DNA of 64,000 nucleotides, taken from NCBI RefSeq assembly GCF_027925245.1, contig NZ_BSDP01000001.1, positions 2,294,001-2,358,000 on the forward strand. Direction: 5' to 3'. The notes beneath the pieces were generated by a model. That model was not told the origin of the DNA. It made no database searches and saw only the letters and a program-made list of their open reading frames with translations. This document shows positions 40,081 to 49,199 of the stretch, piece by piece. The DNA is from Agromyces rhizosphaerae. GTDB lineage: Bacteria > Actinomycetota > Actinomycetes > Actinomycetales > Microbacteriaceae. Positions within the stretch are counted from its first letter, which is position 1, and each line of letters starts with the position of its first letter. The translations under genes and the position numbers were made by a program.

Positions 40081-40557
40081 ATGGACGCCGACCAGCGGAG
40101 CTACGCGCGGGCGCTCGCCCCGTTCGCGACCGCGACCTACCTCGCCGCGCTGGTGTGCGCCTTCGGGTTCCTGGCCCTGCTCTTCGGCGGCGACCCGATC
40201 ACGCTGCCCGACGCCGGCCTGCTGCTCGGTCCCGCCATGGTCGGCGTCGCGGTGCTGGTGCTGCTCGCGATCCTGCTGTTCGCCGTGCCCGGGCGCCGGT
40301 TCCGCGACCAGGCCGCGTCGACCTGGTTCGGCATCTGGACGGGCGTGGCCGCGTGGGCCGGCTACGTGGGGACCGGGGTGGTCGCCTACGGCGGCGTCGT
40401 CGAGTCGTTCGACTTCCTGGTCACGCTCGTCCTGAGTCCGTTCACCTCGATCGTCGCGCTGTTCGCCGCCGCCGTCACGTGGGCCGACATCGCGCTCGTG
40501 CGCCGGCGCGGTCGCAGCGCGGGGCCGCCGCGATGGCCGTGGGAGGATCGCACGTGA
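40081..40557 (+). CDS. Small four-helix membrane protein, unknown
   Basis: The 158-aa protein has four hydrophobic segments: TYLAALVCAFGFLALLFG, LLLGPAMVGVAVLVLLAILL, WTGVAAWAGYVGTGVVAYGG and FTSIVALFAAAVTWADIALV, with a short basic Arg/Pro tail. It resembles DUF6121-type small actinobacterial membrane proteins, an assignment from memory and tentative. It is transcribed separately from the secretion cluster. Confidence 0.6.
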   Translation: MDADQRSYARALAPFATATYLAALVCAFGFLALLFGGDPITLPDAGLLLGPAMVGVAVLVLLAILLFAVPGRRFRDQAASTWFGIWTGVAAWAGYVGTGVVAYGGVVESFDFLVTLVLSPFTSIVALFAAAVTWADIALVRRRGRSAGPPRWPWEDRT

Positions 40558-40602
40558 CGCGCCGCTCGTCCGCCGCTGGCTGCGACCGGGGCCCGCACGC
40601 GC

Positions 40603-40608
40603 TAGCGT
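40603..40608 (+). promoter_or_regulatory. Leaderless -10 box of the 40617 gene
   Basis: TAGCGT lies 8 bases before ATG 40617, with no ribosome-binding site between. Confidence 0.5.
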
Positions 40609-40616
40609 GAACCGCG

Positions 40617-41267
40617 ATGGACGGGTCGATCGAGGCTCGGGTCAGCCACGAGGTCGACAACTGGCTCCGCTGGCTCCCGCGATGGCGCCCCGGCACCGCG
40701 CGTGCCCGGGCGCGGCTCTGCCGACGCTGCTTCGGATCGCCGATCCTCGCCGCCGCCGGGCTCGAGGTCGACGTGCCGCACGGCGTGCAGCACGCGCTCT
40801 CGATGCGCATGAAGGGCATCATCGACGTCGCGGTCGACGACTACACCGACCGCAACCTCCCGCTGCTGCACCGTGAGCTGCGGCAGGCGGAGGAGCGCAA
40901 GGCGCGGCGGCCCTACCGTCCCGGCGAGGGCCTCGACCCGGAGTACCGCGGCCTCGAGCTCGACCCCGACCCGGCGCCCGACCAGCCGTTCCTGTTCACG
41001 ATCGGCGGGCTCGAGCGCGACGTCGCGGCCGGCACCGAGCCCGAGCAGCCGCGCCCGCTGTCGCAGGAGGAGAAGGCGGCCATCCGTGAGGAGGTCCGGC
41101 TCGCCGACGAGTTCGCCAAGCAGATCGGGCGCCGGATCTGCGCCGCCCTGCGGGACCACCGCGCGCGGATCGCCGAGGGGATCGCCGGCATCGTGGAGCC
41201 CCAGGTGGCCGAGCTGCTCGCCGACCTCGACCGCGAGCTGGACTCGCCGATGTGGCCGGGACCCTGA
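40617..41267 (+). CDS. Conserved hypothetical protein upstream of rpsL
   Basis: The 216-aa cytoplasmic protein is rich in Arg and Glu. An N-terminal RLCRRCFGSPILAAAGLEVD segment has a CxxC pair, followed by charged helices (DDYTDRNLPLLHRELRQAEE, LSQEEKAAIREEVRLADEFA) and a C-terminal helical region. No family recognised. A single CxxC is too little to claim zinc binding. It lies on the same strand as the str operon but has its own leaderless promoter, and rpsL has another. Confidence 0.6.
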   Translation: MDGSIEARVSHEVDNWLRWLPRWRPGTARARARLCRRCFGSPILAAAGLEVDVPHGVQHALSMRMKGIIDVAVDDYTDRNLPLLHRELRQAEERKARRPYRPGEGLDPEYRGLELDPDPAPDQPFLFTIGGLERDVAAGTEPEQPRPLSQEEKAAIREEVRLADEFAKQIGRRICAALRDHRARIAEGIAGIVEPQVAELLADLDRELDSPMWPGP

Positions 41268-41305
41268 CCCGCCCCTGTGTGGACGCTGGGGGACTCCGCG
41301 GCCAT

Positions 41306-41334
41306 TTGACCACCCAGAACGCCCCGGGTAACAT
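41306..41334 (+). promoter_or_regulatory. str operon (rpsL-rpsG-fusA-tuf) promoter
   Basis: TTGACC (41306-41311) and TAACAT (41329-41334) are 17 bases apart, a strong sigma-A-type promoter. The start is expected near 41341, leaving a leader of about 205 nt before rpsL. Confidence 0.72.
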
Positions 41335-41445
41335 TGATCTGGTGTGCGCTTCGCCGCGCGCCTGACGCATGCCCCCGGGCGTGCGCCGGGAAGCGAACGG
41401 AAACCACACTCCAAGGGAGCTCTGGATGAGCATCCCCCACGGCAT

Positions 41446-41488
41446 ACCCACCATTCGAAGGCACTGCAGCTCTGCGGTGCCGGTGGGT
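41446..41488 (+). promoter_or_regulatory. Structured hairpin in the rpsL leader
   Basis: Outer arms ACCCACC (41446-41452) and GGTGGGT (41482-41488) and inner arms GGCAC (41460-41464) and GTGCC (41477-41481) pair perfectly, with a 7-base bulge and a 12-base loop. A short frame, ATG 41426 behind GGGAG, runs through it in phase with rpsL. The hairpin could bind S7 or regulate elongation; that is inference. The rest of 41268-41545 holds no gene. Confidence 0.5.
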
Positions 41489-41545
41489 CATGATGCGACA
41501 CAATCCATCACCGCTGTCACCGTGCAGCATGAACAAGGAGAACGA

Positions 41546-41920
41546 GTGCCCACCATTCAGCAGCTGGTCCGCAAGGGCCGCTCGCCGAAGGTCGACAAGA
41601 CCAAGGCCCCGGCCCTGAAGGCCAACCCCCAGCAGCGCGGCGTCTGCACGCGCGTCTACACCACCACCCCGAAGAAGCCGAACTCGGCCCTGCGCAAGGT
41701 CGCCCGAGTGAAGCTCTCCAACGGCACCGAGGTCACCGCCTACATCCCCGGCGAGGGCCACAACCTGCAGGAGCACTCGATGGTGCTCGTCCGCGGCGGC
41801 CGTGTGAAGGACCTCCCCGGCGTCCGCTACAAGATCATCCGCGGCGCGCTCGACACGCAGGCGGTCAAGAACCGCAAGCAGTCGCGCAGCCGCTACGGCG
41901 CGAAGATGGAGAAGAAGTAA
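41546..41920 (+). CDS. rpsL: 30S ribosomal protein S12
   Basis: The 124-aa protein is the decoding-centre protein S12. Both streptomycin-relevant lysines are wild type, in [19 protein letters not shown] and [22 protein letters not shown] at 41535-41540 sets GTG 41546 as the start, although the frame stays open upstream through ATG 41426. The stop overlaps the rpsG start (TAATG). Confidence 0.97.
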   Translation: MPTIQQLVRKGRSPKVDKTKAPALKANPQQRGVCTRVYTTTPKKPNSALRKVARVKLSNGTEVTAYIPGEGHNLQEHSMVLVRGGRVKDLPGVRYKIIRGALDTQAVKNRKQSRSRYGAKMEKK

Positions 41921-42390
41921 TGCCTCGCAAGGGACCCGCTCCGAAGCGCCCCGTCGTCGCCGACCCCGTCTACGGGTCGCCGGTCGTCAGCCAGCTCGTC
42001 AACAAGATCCTGATCGACGGCAAGAAGGACCTCGCGCAGCGCATCGTCTACGACGCGCTCGAGACCGTCGCCTCGAAGTCCGGCCAGGACGCCGTCGTGA
42101 CCCTCAAGAAGGCCCTGGACAACGTGCGCCCGACCCTCGAGGTCCGCTCGCGCCGCGTCGGCGGCTCGACCTACCAGGTCCCCGTCGAGGTCAAGCCGCA
42201 CCGTGCGAACACCCTGGCGCTGCGCTGGCTCACCAGCTACGCCAAGGCCCGCCGCGAGAAGACCATGACCGAGCGTCTCACCAACGAGATCCTCGACGCC
42301 TCGAACGGCCTGGGTGCCGCGGTCAAGCGCCGCGAGGACACCCACAAGATGGCCGAGTCGAACCGCGCCTTCGCCCACTACCGCTGGTAG
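41920..42390 (+). CDS. rpsG: 30S ribosomal protein S7
   Basis: The 156-aa primary 16S-binding protein of the 30S head contains [40 protein letters not shown] and the C-terminal [20 protein letters not shown]. It starts by TAATG overlap with rpsL, so it is coupled. A perfect hairpin follows its stop. Confidence 0.97.
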   Translation: MPRKGPAPKRPVVADPVYGSPVVSQLVNKILIDGKKDLAQRIVYDALETVASKSGQDAVVTLKKALDNVRPTLEVRSRRVGGSTYQVPVEVKPHRANTLALRWLTSYAKARREKTMTERLTNEILDASNGLGAAVKRREDTHKMAESNRAFAHYRW

Positions 42391-42395
42391 CCGGC

Positions 42396-42434
42396 GAGCG
42401 GATGCCGCGAGGCGACGCCCCGCGGCATCCGCTC
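42396..42434 (+). terminator. Hairpin between rpsG and fusA (attenuator-like)
   Basis: Perfect 14-bp arms (42396-42409 and 42421-42434), each containing the GGATGCC/GGCATCC heptamer, flank an 11-base loop. A C-rich run, not a U-run, follows, so it may attenuate or stabilise the str transcript rather than end it. The same design occurs at 29922 and 55823. Confidence 0.55.
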
Positions 42435-42471
42435 CCCCCAACCCCACCTACGAGATCCCCCGGAGGAACCT

Positions 42472-44586
42472 GTGGCACAGGATGTGCTCACCGACCTGAA
42501 CAAGGTCCGCAACTTCGGCATCATGGCCCACATCGATGCCGGCAAGACCACCACGACCGAGCGCATCCTGTTCTACACGGGCATCACGCACAAGATCGGC
42601 GAGGTGCACGACGGCGCCGCGACGATGGACTGGATGGCGCAGGAGCAGGAGCGCGGCATCACCATCACGTCGGCCGCGACGACGTGCTTCTGGAACAACA
42701 TCCAGCTGAACATCATCGACACGCCCGGTCACGTCGACTTCACCGTCGAGGTGGAGCGCAACCTCCGCGTGCTCGACGGCGCGGTCGCCGTCTTCGACGG
42801 CAAGGAGGGCGTCGAGCCCCAGTCCGAGACCGTCTGGCGCCAGGCCGACAAGTACAACGTGCCGCGCATCTGCTTCGTCAACAAGATGGACAAGCTCGGT
42901 GCGGACTTCTACTTCACCGTCGACACCATCGTCAGCCGCCTGGGCGCGAAGCCGCTCGTGCTGCAGCTGCCGATCGGCGCCGAGAACGACTTCCTCGGCG
43001 TGATCGACCTGGTCGAGATGCGCGCCCTGGTGTGGCCCGGCGACGCGAAGGGCGACGTGACGCTCGGCGCGAAGTACGAGGTCCAGGAGATCCCGGCCGA
43101 CCTCAAGGACAAGGCCGAGGAGTACCGCCAGACGCTGCTCGAGACCGTCGCCGAGACCGACGACGCGCTGCTCGAGAAGTACTTCGGCGGCGAGGAGCTC
43201 ACGGTCGCCGAGATCAAGGGCGCGATCCGCAAGCTCACGATCAACAGCGAGATCTACCCGGTGCTCTGCGGCTCGGCGTTCAAGAACCGCGGCGTGCAGC
43301 CGATGCTCGACGCGGTCGTGGACTACCTGCCCTCGCCGCTGGACATGCCGGCGATCGAGGCGCACGACGCCCGCGACGAGGAGACCATCATCGAGCGTCA
43401 CGCCGACGCCGACGAGCCCTTCGCCGCGCTCGCGTTCAAGATCATGACGCACCCGTTCTTCGGGCGCCTCACCTACATCCGCGTGTACTCGGGTCGCCTC
43501 GACTCGGGCGGCCAGGTCATCAACACGGCCAAGGGCAAGAAGGAGCGCATCGGGAAGATCTTCCAGATGCACGCCAACAAGGAGAACCCGGTCGACTTCC
43601 TGACCGCCGGCCACATCTACGCGGTCATCGGCCTGAAGGACACCACCACGGGCGACACCCTGTCCGACCCGAGCGAGCAGGTCGTGCTCGAGTCGATGAC
43701 CTTCCCCGAGCCCGTGATCGAGGTGGCCATCGAGCCGAAGACCAAGGCCGACCAGGAGAAGCTCGGCACGGCGATCCAGAAGCTCGCCGAGGAGGACCCG
43801 ACCTTCCGCACCGAGCACGTCGCGGAGACCGGCCAGACCGTCATCAAGGGCATGGGCGAGCTGCACCTCGACATCCTCGTCGACCGCATGAAGCGGGAGT
43901 TCAAGGTCGAGGCGAACGTCGGCAAGCCGCAGGTCGCGTACCGCGAGACCCTGAAGCGCAAGGTCGAGAAGCACGACTACACCCACAAGAAGCAGACGGG
44001 TGGTTCGGGCCAGTTCGCGAAGATCCAGTTCGCGATCGAGCCCCTCGAGGTCACGGCCGACACGACCTACGAGTTCGAGAACAAGGTCACCGGTGGTCGC
44101 ATCCCGCGGGAGTACATCCCCTCGGTCGACGCCGGATTCCAGGACGCGATGCAGTACGGCATCCTCGCCGGATACCCCATGGTGGGCGTCAAGGCGACCC
44201 TGCTGGACGGTGCCTCGCACGACGTCGACTCCTCGGAGATGGCGTTCAAGATCGCCGGCTCGATGGGCTTCAAGGAAGCCGCTCGGAAGGCGAACCCGGT
44301 TCTGCTCGAGCCGCTGATGGCCGTCGAGGTGCGTACGCCCGAGGAGTACATGGGCGACGTCATCGGCGACCTGAACTCGCGCCGCGGGCAGATCCAGTCG
44401 ATGGAGGACGCCAGTGGTGTGAAGGTGATTCGCGCCAACGTCCCGCTGTCGGAGATGTTCGGATACATCGGCGACCTGCGGTCGAAGACCTCGGGCCGTG
44501 CGGTGTACTCGATGACCTTCGAGAGCTACGCGGAGGTCCCGAAGGCGGTCGCCGACGAGATCGTCCAGAAGAACAAGGGCGAGTAG
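42472..44586 (+). CDS. fusA: Elongation factor G
   Basis: The 704-aa translocase has the G1 motif [16 protein letters not shown]3 [20 protein letters not shown] and G4 [13 protein letters not shown], followed by domains II-V (domain [21 protein letters not shown]; domain [18 protein letters not shown]). Length and domain set are normal. GTG 42472 is preceded by CGGAGG. It sits in the classical str operon order. Confidence 0.97.
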   Translation: MAQDVLTDLNKVRNFGIMAHIDAGKTTTTERILFYTGITHKIGEVHDGAATMDWMAQEQERGITITSAATTCFWNNIQLNIIDTPGHVDFTVEVERNLRVLDGAVAVFDGKEGVEPQSETVWRQADKYNVPRICFVNKMDKLGADFYFTVDTIVSRLGAKPLVLQLPIGAENDFLGVIDLVEMRALVWPGDAKGDVTLGAKYEVQEIPADLKDKAEEYRQTLLETVAETDDALLEKYFGGEELTVAEIKGAIRKLTINSEIYPVLCGSAFKNRGVQPMLDAVVDYLPSPLDMPAIEAHDARDEETIIERHADADEPFAALAFKIMTHPFFGRLTYIRVYSGRLDSGGQVINTAKGKKERIGKIFQMHANKENPVDFLTAGHIYAVIGLKDTTTGDTLSDPSEQVVLESMTFPEPVIEVAIEPKTKADQEKLGTAIQKLAEEDPTFRTEHVAETGQTVIKGMGELHLDILVDRMKREFKVEANVGKPQVAYRETLKRKVEKHDYTHKKQTGGSGQFAKIQFAIEPLEVTADTTYEFENKVTGGRIPREYIPSVDAGFQDAMQYGILAGYPMVGVKATLLDGASHDVDSSEMAFKIAGSMGFKEAARKANPVLLEPLMAVEVRTPEEYMGDVIGDLNSRRGQIQSMEDASGVKVIRANVPLSEMFGYIGDLRSKTSGRAVYSMTFESYAEVPKAVADEIVQKNKGE

Positions 44587-44618
44587 CCCTCGCACAGCGC
44601 GCAACCAGCCGGTTCGCG

Positions 44619-44624
44619 TAACAT
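44619..44624 (+). promoter_or_regulatory. Possible separate tuf promoter (-10)
   Basis: TAACAT in the fusA-tuf gap is the same hexamer used by the rpsL promoter. No good -35 is seen. tuf often has its own promoter in Actinobacteria. Confidence 0.3.
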
Positions 44625-44702
44625 ACCCAACACACCCCGTAGATCACCGAGCGCAATCCAGCGCCCGGCGCTTCTACACGTAAGTCCTGAGGAGGACCCA
44701 CA

Positions 44703-45896
44703 GTGGCTAAGGCCAAGTTCGAGCGGACCAAGCCGCACGTCAACATCGGAACGATCGGTCACGTCGACCACGGCAAGACCACGCTCACCGCTGCGATCTC
44801 GAAGGTGCTCGCCGAGAAGTACCCGTCGGACGTCAACGTGCTGCGCGACTTCGCTTCGATCGACTCCGCTCCCGAGGAGCGCCAGCGCGGCATCACGATC
44901 AACATCTCGCACGTCGAGTACGAGACGCCGAAGCGCCACTACGCGCACGTCGACGCCCCGGGTCACGCCGACTACATCAAGAACATGATCACCGGTGCGG
45001 CCCAGATGGACGGCGCGATCCTCGTGGTCGCGGCGACCGACGGCCCCATGGCCCAGACGCGTGAGCACGTGCTGCTCGCCAAGCAGGTCGGCGTGCCCTA
45101 CCTGCTCGTCGCGCTGAACAAGGCCGACATGGTCGACGACGAGGAGATCCTCGAGCTCGTCGAGCTCGAGGTGCGCGAGCTGCTCTCGAGCCAGGGCTTC
45201 CCGGGCGACGACGCTCCGGTCGTGCGCGTCTCGGGCCTCAAGGCCCTCGAGGGCGACGAGCAGTGGGTCAACTCGGTGCTCGAGCTCATGGAGGCCGTGG
45301 ACGACTCGATCCCCGACCCCGTGCGCGACAAGGACAAGCCGTTCCTCATGCCGATCGAGGACGTCTTCACGATCACCGGTCGTGGAACCGTCGTCACCGG
45401 CCGTGCGGAGCGCGGCACCCTGAAGATCAACTCCGAGGTCGAGATCGTCGGCATCCGCCCGACGCAGAAGACCACGGTCACCGGTATCGAGATGTTCCAC
45501 AAGCAGCTCGACGAGGCGTGGGCCGGCGAGAACTGCGGTCTCCTGCTCCGCGGTCTCAAGCGCGAGGAGGTCGAGCGCGGCCAGGTCGTCGTCGCTCCGG
45601 GTTCCGTCACGCCGCACACCGAGTTCGAGGGCACCGCGTACATCCTGTCCAAGGACGAGGGTGGCCGCCACAACCCGTTCTACGCGAACTACCGTCCGCA
45701 GTTCTACTTCCGCACCACCGACGTCACCGGCGTCATCACGCTGCCCGAGGGCACCGAGATGGTCATGCCCGGCGACACCACCGACATGACGGTCGACCTG
45801 ATCCAGCCGATCGCCATGGAGGAGGGCCTCGGCTTCGCCATCCGTGAGGGTGGTCGCACCGTGGGTGCCGGTACGGTCACGAAGATCATCAAGTAG
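44703..45896 (+). CDS. tuf: Elongation factor Tu
   Basis: The 397-aa GTPase has [16 protein letters not shown] (G1), [20 protein letters not shown] (G3), NKADMVDD (G4) and the beta-barrel domains through [11 protein letters not shown]. The sequence style ([20 protein letters not shown]) is typical of Microbacteriaceae. GTG 44703 follows GAGGAG. A terminator hairpin lies 33 bases after the stop. Only one tuf copy is present in the window. Confidence 0.97.
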   Translation: MAKAKFERTKPHVNIGTIGHVDHGKTTLTAAISKVLAEKYPSDVNVLRDFASIDSAPEERQRGITINISHVEYETPKRHYAHVDAPGHADYIKNMITGAAQMDGAILVVAATDGPMAQTREHVLLAKQVGVPYLLVALNKADMVDDEEILELVELEVRELLSSQGFPGDDAPVVRVSGLKALEGDEQWVNSVLELMEAVDDSIPDPVRDKDKPFLMPIEDVFTITGRGTVVTGRAERGTLKINSEVEIVGIRPTQKTTVTGIEMFHKQLDEAWAGENCGLLLRGLKREEVERGQVVVAPGSVTPHTEFEGTAYILSKDEGGRHNPFYANYRPQFYFRTTDVTGVITLPEGTEMVMPGDTTDMTVDLIQPIAMEEGLGFAIREGGRTVGAGTVTKIIK

Positions 45897-45928
45897 CGAA
45901 CCGCTCCGACAGGAGCATCGCGACCGAC

Positions 45929-45956
45929 AGGGGTCGGGCCTTCGGGCCCGGCCCCT
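45929..45956 (+). terminator. str operon terminator after tuf
   Basis: A 12-bp stem with one G-U pair and a stable TTCG tetraloop, followed by a short T/C-rich stretch. Confidence 0.85.
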
Positions 45957-45998
45957 TCGTCGTTCACACGGCGCCGTCGACGGCGCCCCGGGACGTGC

Positions 45999-46004
45999 GA
46001 GGAT
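45999..46004 (+). promoter_or_regulatory. Possible leaderless -10 box of the acyltransferase gene
   Basis: GAGGAT lies 7 bases before ATG 46012. It is a weaker match to TANNNT but has the same spacing as the other leaderless genes. Confidence 0.33.
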
Positions 46005-46011
46005 TGGGCGC

Positions 46012-47034
46012 ATGTCGGCGGCACGATGGCGGGGACTCGACGGCCTCCGAGGCGTCGCGGTCATCGCCGTCGTGCTCTTCCACGCCGGGCTCGCGCCGGG
46101 CGGCTTCCTCGGCGTCGACGTGTTCTTCGTCCTGTCCGGCTTCCTCATCACGCGGCTGCTGCGCAACGAGTACGACCGCACCGGCACGATCCGCCTCGCG
46201 CGCTTCACCGCGCGCCGGCTCCTCCGGCTCTACCCCGCGCTGCTCGCGGCCTGCACGTTCGTGATGACCGTCGCGCTCGTCACCGGCCGTGCGGTGCCGG
46301 AGCTCACGCGCGACGTCGTGGTGTCGCTCACCTACACCTCGAACCTGTTCGCGATGCAGGGCGGTCTGCTCGACCACACCTGGACGCTGAGCCTCGAGGA
46401 GCAGTTCTACCTCGTCTGGCCCGCGCTGCTCCTGCTGGCCCTGTGGTCGCGCGCGTGGTGGGGGTGGCTGCCCGTGGTCGCGCTCATCGCGACGATCCTC
46501 GTGCTCGACCTGCTGCCGGGCGCGCCGCCCGCGCTGCACAGCTACGTGCGCGCGATGGGCTTGCCGCTCGGCTGCGCGCTCGCGTTCGCCGGCCCGCGCA
46601 CCCTCGCCGGCATCGGGCGGCTGGCCCCGATCGCGGCCGTCGGATTCGTCGTGGCGGTCTTCGTCCCGCTCCCGGCCGCGCTCACCACCGGATGGCCGAT
46701 CTCGATCGGGGCGGTCGTCGCCGCGCCGATGGTGGCCCTGCTCGTCTCGCGCACGGTTCCGCCGGCCGAGTGGACGCCCCTGCGCTGGTTCGGGCTCCGC
46801 TCGTACAGCCTCTACCTCTGGCACCTGCCGATCATGTCGCTCGCGCTGCACCACGCGCCCGAGGGCGTGCCCGAGTGGCTCCGGGTCGTCGCGGGCGTCG
46901 CGGCATCCCTGCTCGTGGCGGAGGCGTCGTACCGCTGGATCGAGCAGCCCGTGCTCCGGCTGCGCGACCGGCGTCGCCCGGCCCCGGTCCCCGACCCGGG
47001 ACCGCGCCGTGCGGAGGGCGCCGACGCGGAGTGA
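46012..47034 (+). CDS. Acyltransferase family 3 (OafA/YrhL-like) membrane protein
   Basis: The 340-aa integral membrane protein has the AT3 signature at its start (WRGLDGLRGVAVIAVVLFHA) with the catalytic-type His, then GGFLGVDVFFVLSGFLITRL, RRLLRLYPALLAACTFVMTV and TWTLSLEEQFYLVWPALLLL. About ten hydrophobic segments follow, and the Arg/Pro-rich C-terminus is cytoplasmic. No SGNH domain is fused. Such enzymes acylate surface glycans, peptidoglycan or lipids; the acceptor is unknown. It lies next to a MurE-like gene, so a cell-wall role is possible. Confidence 0.88.
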   Translation: MSAARWRGLDGLRGVAVIAVVLFHAGLAPGGFLGVDVFFVLSGFLITRLLRNEYDRTGTIRLARFTARRLLRLYPALLAACTFVMTVALVTGRAVPELTRDVVVSLTYTSNLFAMQGGLLDHTWTLSLEEQFYLVWPALLLLALWSRAWWGWLPVVALIATILVLDLLPGAPPALHSYVRAMGLPLGCALAFAGPRTLAGIGRLAPIAAVGFVVAVFVPLPAALTTGWPISIGAVVAAPMVALLVSRTVPPAEWTPLRWFGLRSYSLYLWHLPIMSLALHHAPEGVPEWLRVVAGVAASLLVAEASYRWIEQPVLRLRDRRRPAPVPDPGPRRAEGADAE

Positions 47035-47074
47035 CCGGCGGCCTCGGGGGAGCGCGGAGGGCGCCCCGCTCGCC

Positions 47075-47080
47075 TAGAAT
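47075..47080 (+). promoter_or_regulatory. Putative -10 box for the MurE-like gene
   Basis: TAGAAT lies 110 bases before TTG 47190. A transcript would carry a leader of about 100 nt with a GC-rich hairpin-prone segment. No clear -35. Confidence 0.4.
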
Positions 47081-47189
47081 CGCTGGGAACGCATGCGCGG
47101 GTGACCCGCCCGCGCGACGGGTGCCGGGCACGAGCCGGTGGCCGACGCGACTGACGCCGTGGCCGCCTGCGGCCTCGAGAGGAGCCCCC

Positions 47190-48743
47190 TTGACCGAGAT
47201 CGCCCCCGCGCCGATCACCCTGCGCCCGGAACGCACCGAGGCGGTCGCGCTCGGCGACGTCGCGGACGCGGTCGGTGCGCAGGTGGTGCCCGGGGCCGCT
47301 GAGGTGCGGGTCACCGGCGTCACCTTCGCATCGGGGCAAGTGCGCCCGGGCGACCTGTACGTGGGCATCCGCGGCGCGCACGCGCACGGCGCGCAGTTCG
47401 CGGGCCAGGCGGCCGAGGCGGGTGCCGTCGCGCTGCTGACGGATGCCGAGGGTGCGGCGCTGGCAGGGGCATCCGCCCTGCCCGTGCTGGTCGTGCCCGC
47501 ACCGCGCGAGGTGCTCGGCGCCGCGGCCGCGAAGGTGTACGACTACGTCGAGGGCGACCCGCAGCTGCTCGGGGTGACCGGCACCAACGGCAAGACGAGC
47601 ACCGTCCACCTCCTGGAGGGCATGCTCGGCGCGCTGGGCGAGGTGGCCGGGCTCAGCTCGACGGCCGAGCGCCGCGTCGCGGGCGAGGTCGTCGTCGCCG
47701 GGCTCACCACGCCCGAGTCCAGCGACATGCACGCGCTCATCGCCACGATGCGCGAGCGGGGCGTGACGGCCGCGGCGATCGAGGTCTCCGCGCAGGCGCT
47801 CACGCGGCACCGCATCGACGGGGTGCGCTTCCAGGTCGCCGGGTTCACCAACCTCAGCCACGACCACCTCGACGACTACGCGTCGATGGAGGAGTACTTC
47901 GACCAGAAGGTCGCGCTGTTCCAGCCCGACCGCGCGGAGACGGGCGTCGTCTCGCTGGACACGGCGTGGGGCGCGCAGGTCGTCGAGCGCTCGGGCATCC
48001 CGGTGCAGACCATCACCTCGCGCGACGACGTCGACGCCGACTGGCGTGTGCGCACGACGGCCGTGTCGCGCGAGGGCACGCGGTTCGCGCTGGACGGCCC
48101 CGACGGCGCGCACCTCGAGGCCATGATCCCGGCGATCGGGGAGCACCACGCGGCCAACGCGGGTCTCGCGATCGTCATGCTCGTCGCCGGCGGGCGCCCG
48201 TTCGAGCGGGTCGCCGCCGCGCTCGCCCACGACGGCGCCATCCCGCCGATCCCCGGTCGCACGGAGAACGTCGCGGCGCCCGGCTCGCCCGCGATCTACG
48301 TCGACTTCGGCCACAGCGCCGACGCGTTCGCGAAGACGCTGGACGCGGTCCGGGCGGTGACCTCGGGCAAGGTGATCATGGTGTTCGGCGCCGACGGCGA
48401 CCGCGACAAGACGAAGCGCCACGACATGGCCGCCGAGGCGGTGCGGCGCAGCGACATCCTGGTGGTCACCGACCACCATCCGCGGTTCGAGGATGCCGCG
48501 TCCATCCGCCGCACGCTGGCCGAGGGTGCGCTCGCGGCGAGGCCCGACGCCGAGCTGCACGTGGTGTCGCCGCCGCCCCGGGCGATCCGCCTCGCCGTGT
48601 CGCTCTGCGAGGCCGAGGACTCCATCCTCTGGGCCGGCCCCGGTCACCAGAACTACCGCGAGATCCGCGGCGTCAAGACCGCGTACTCCGCCCGGGAGCA
48701 GGCACGCCAGGCGCTCCGCGAGCAGGGCTGGGAGGCCCGCTGA
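47190..48743 (+). CDS. Mur ligase family protein, MurE-like (UDP-MurNAc-tripeptide synthetase type)
   Basis: The 517-aa protein shows the three Mur ligase domains: N-terminal UDP-binding (VTGVTFASGQVRPGDLYVGI), central ATPase with P-loop LLGVTGTNGKTSTVHLLEGM and the TTPESSDMHALI and EVSAQALTRHRIDG blocks, and a C-terminal domain with YVDFGHSADAFAKTLDAVR and VFGADGDRDKTKR. The residue block that reads DNPR in DAP-adding MurE here reads DHHPRFED, so third-residue specificity may differ or the function may be altered. It lies outside any visible division-cell-wall cluster. Start TTG 47190 follows GAGAGGAG. The canonical murE may be elsewhere. Confidence 0.83.
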   Translation: MTEIAPAPITLRPERTEAVALGDVADAVGAQVVPGAAEVRVTGVTFASGQVRPGDLYVGIRGAHAHGAQFAGQAAEAGAVALLTDAEGAALAGASALPVLVVPAPREVLGAAAAKVYDYVEGDPQLLGVTGTNGKTSTVHLLEGMLGALGEVAGLSSTAERRVAGEVVVAGLTTPESSDMHALIATMRERGVTAAAIEVSAQALTRHRIDGVRFQVAGFTNLSHDHLDDYASMEEYFDQKVALFQPDRAETGVVSLDTAWGAQVVERSGIPVQTITSRDDVDADWRVRTTAVSREGTRFALDGPDGAHLEAMIPAIGEHHAANAGLAIVMLVAGGRPFERVAAALAHDGAIPPIPGRTENVAAPGSPAIYVDFGHSADAFAKTLDAVRAVTSGKVIMVFGADGDRDKTKRHDMAAEAVRRSDILVVTDHHPRFEDAASIRRTLAEGALAARPDAELHVVSPPPRAIRLAVSLCEAEDSILWAGPGHQNYREIRGVKTAYSAREQARQALREQGWEAR

Positions 48744-49199
48744 CGCCGTTCGCTGTGAGTCCGCTGGGCGACACGCCGTGCGCGACACGCCCGGGTTGCA
48801 CGGGACGCGTGCGATGTGGCAAACTCGTTGAGTTCAACATTTCGAACGCGTGGCGAACGTGCGCGCGTTTCGGATCACTGCCAGGCAGTGCATAACCACC
48901 TCGGGCGATGCTCACGGGGGTCAGGTTAGGCCGCGGGCAGCAGGACACGACTCAACCGACAACTGCAAGGACACGGCGCAGCCGTGTCCGCGAGCGGGTT
49001 CGCGCCCGCGTGCGCGAGTCGGTGACAGGTTCGACGGTCGAGCGTGTCGAGGCGATCGGATCCGCGAGGAATCGCGGTGGTCTCGACAGGCTCGATCACG
49101 GGCCGTTGACAGAAGAACAGTGGTGCACCACACGGAGTGCTACGACGGCGTCCAATGCAGCGCGAGCTGTACGACGCCTTGACAGAGAGAGAGTCAGCC
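48744..49199 (+). promoter_or_regulatory. Upstream region and long leader of the S10 operon
   Basis: No credible gene is found. A possible promoter is TTGCAC (48796-48801), 18 bases, CAAACT (48820-48825), which would give a leader of about 365 nt. A nested structure lies at 49045-49088: outer arms TGTCGAG/CTCGACA, inner stem CCGCGA/TCGCGG with a GGAA tetraloop. The sequence TCTCGACAGGCTCGAT (49081-49096) shares the core GACAGGCTCGA with 58998-59008. In E. coli L4 regulates the S10 leader; a similar role here is conjecture. Confidence 0.4.

Noticed and set aside
41426..41545. ATG 41426 as the real rpsL start
   Set aside because: S12 homology begins at GTG 41546, which has its own AAGGAG. The extra 40 residues have no S12 counterpart.
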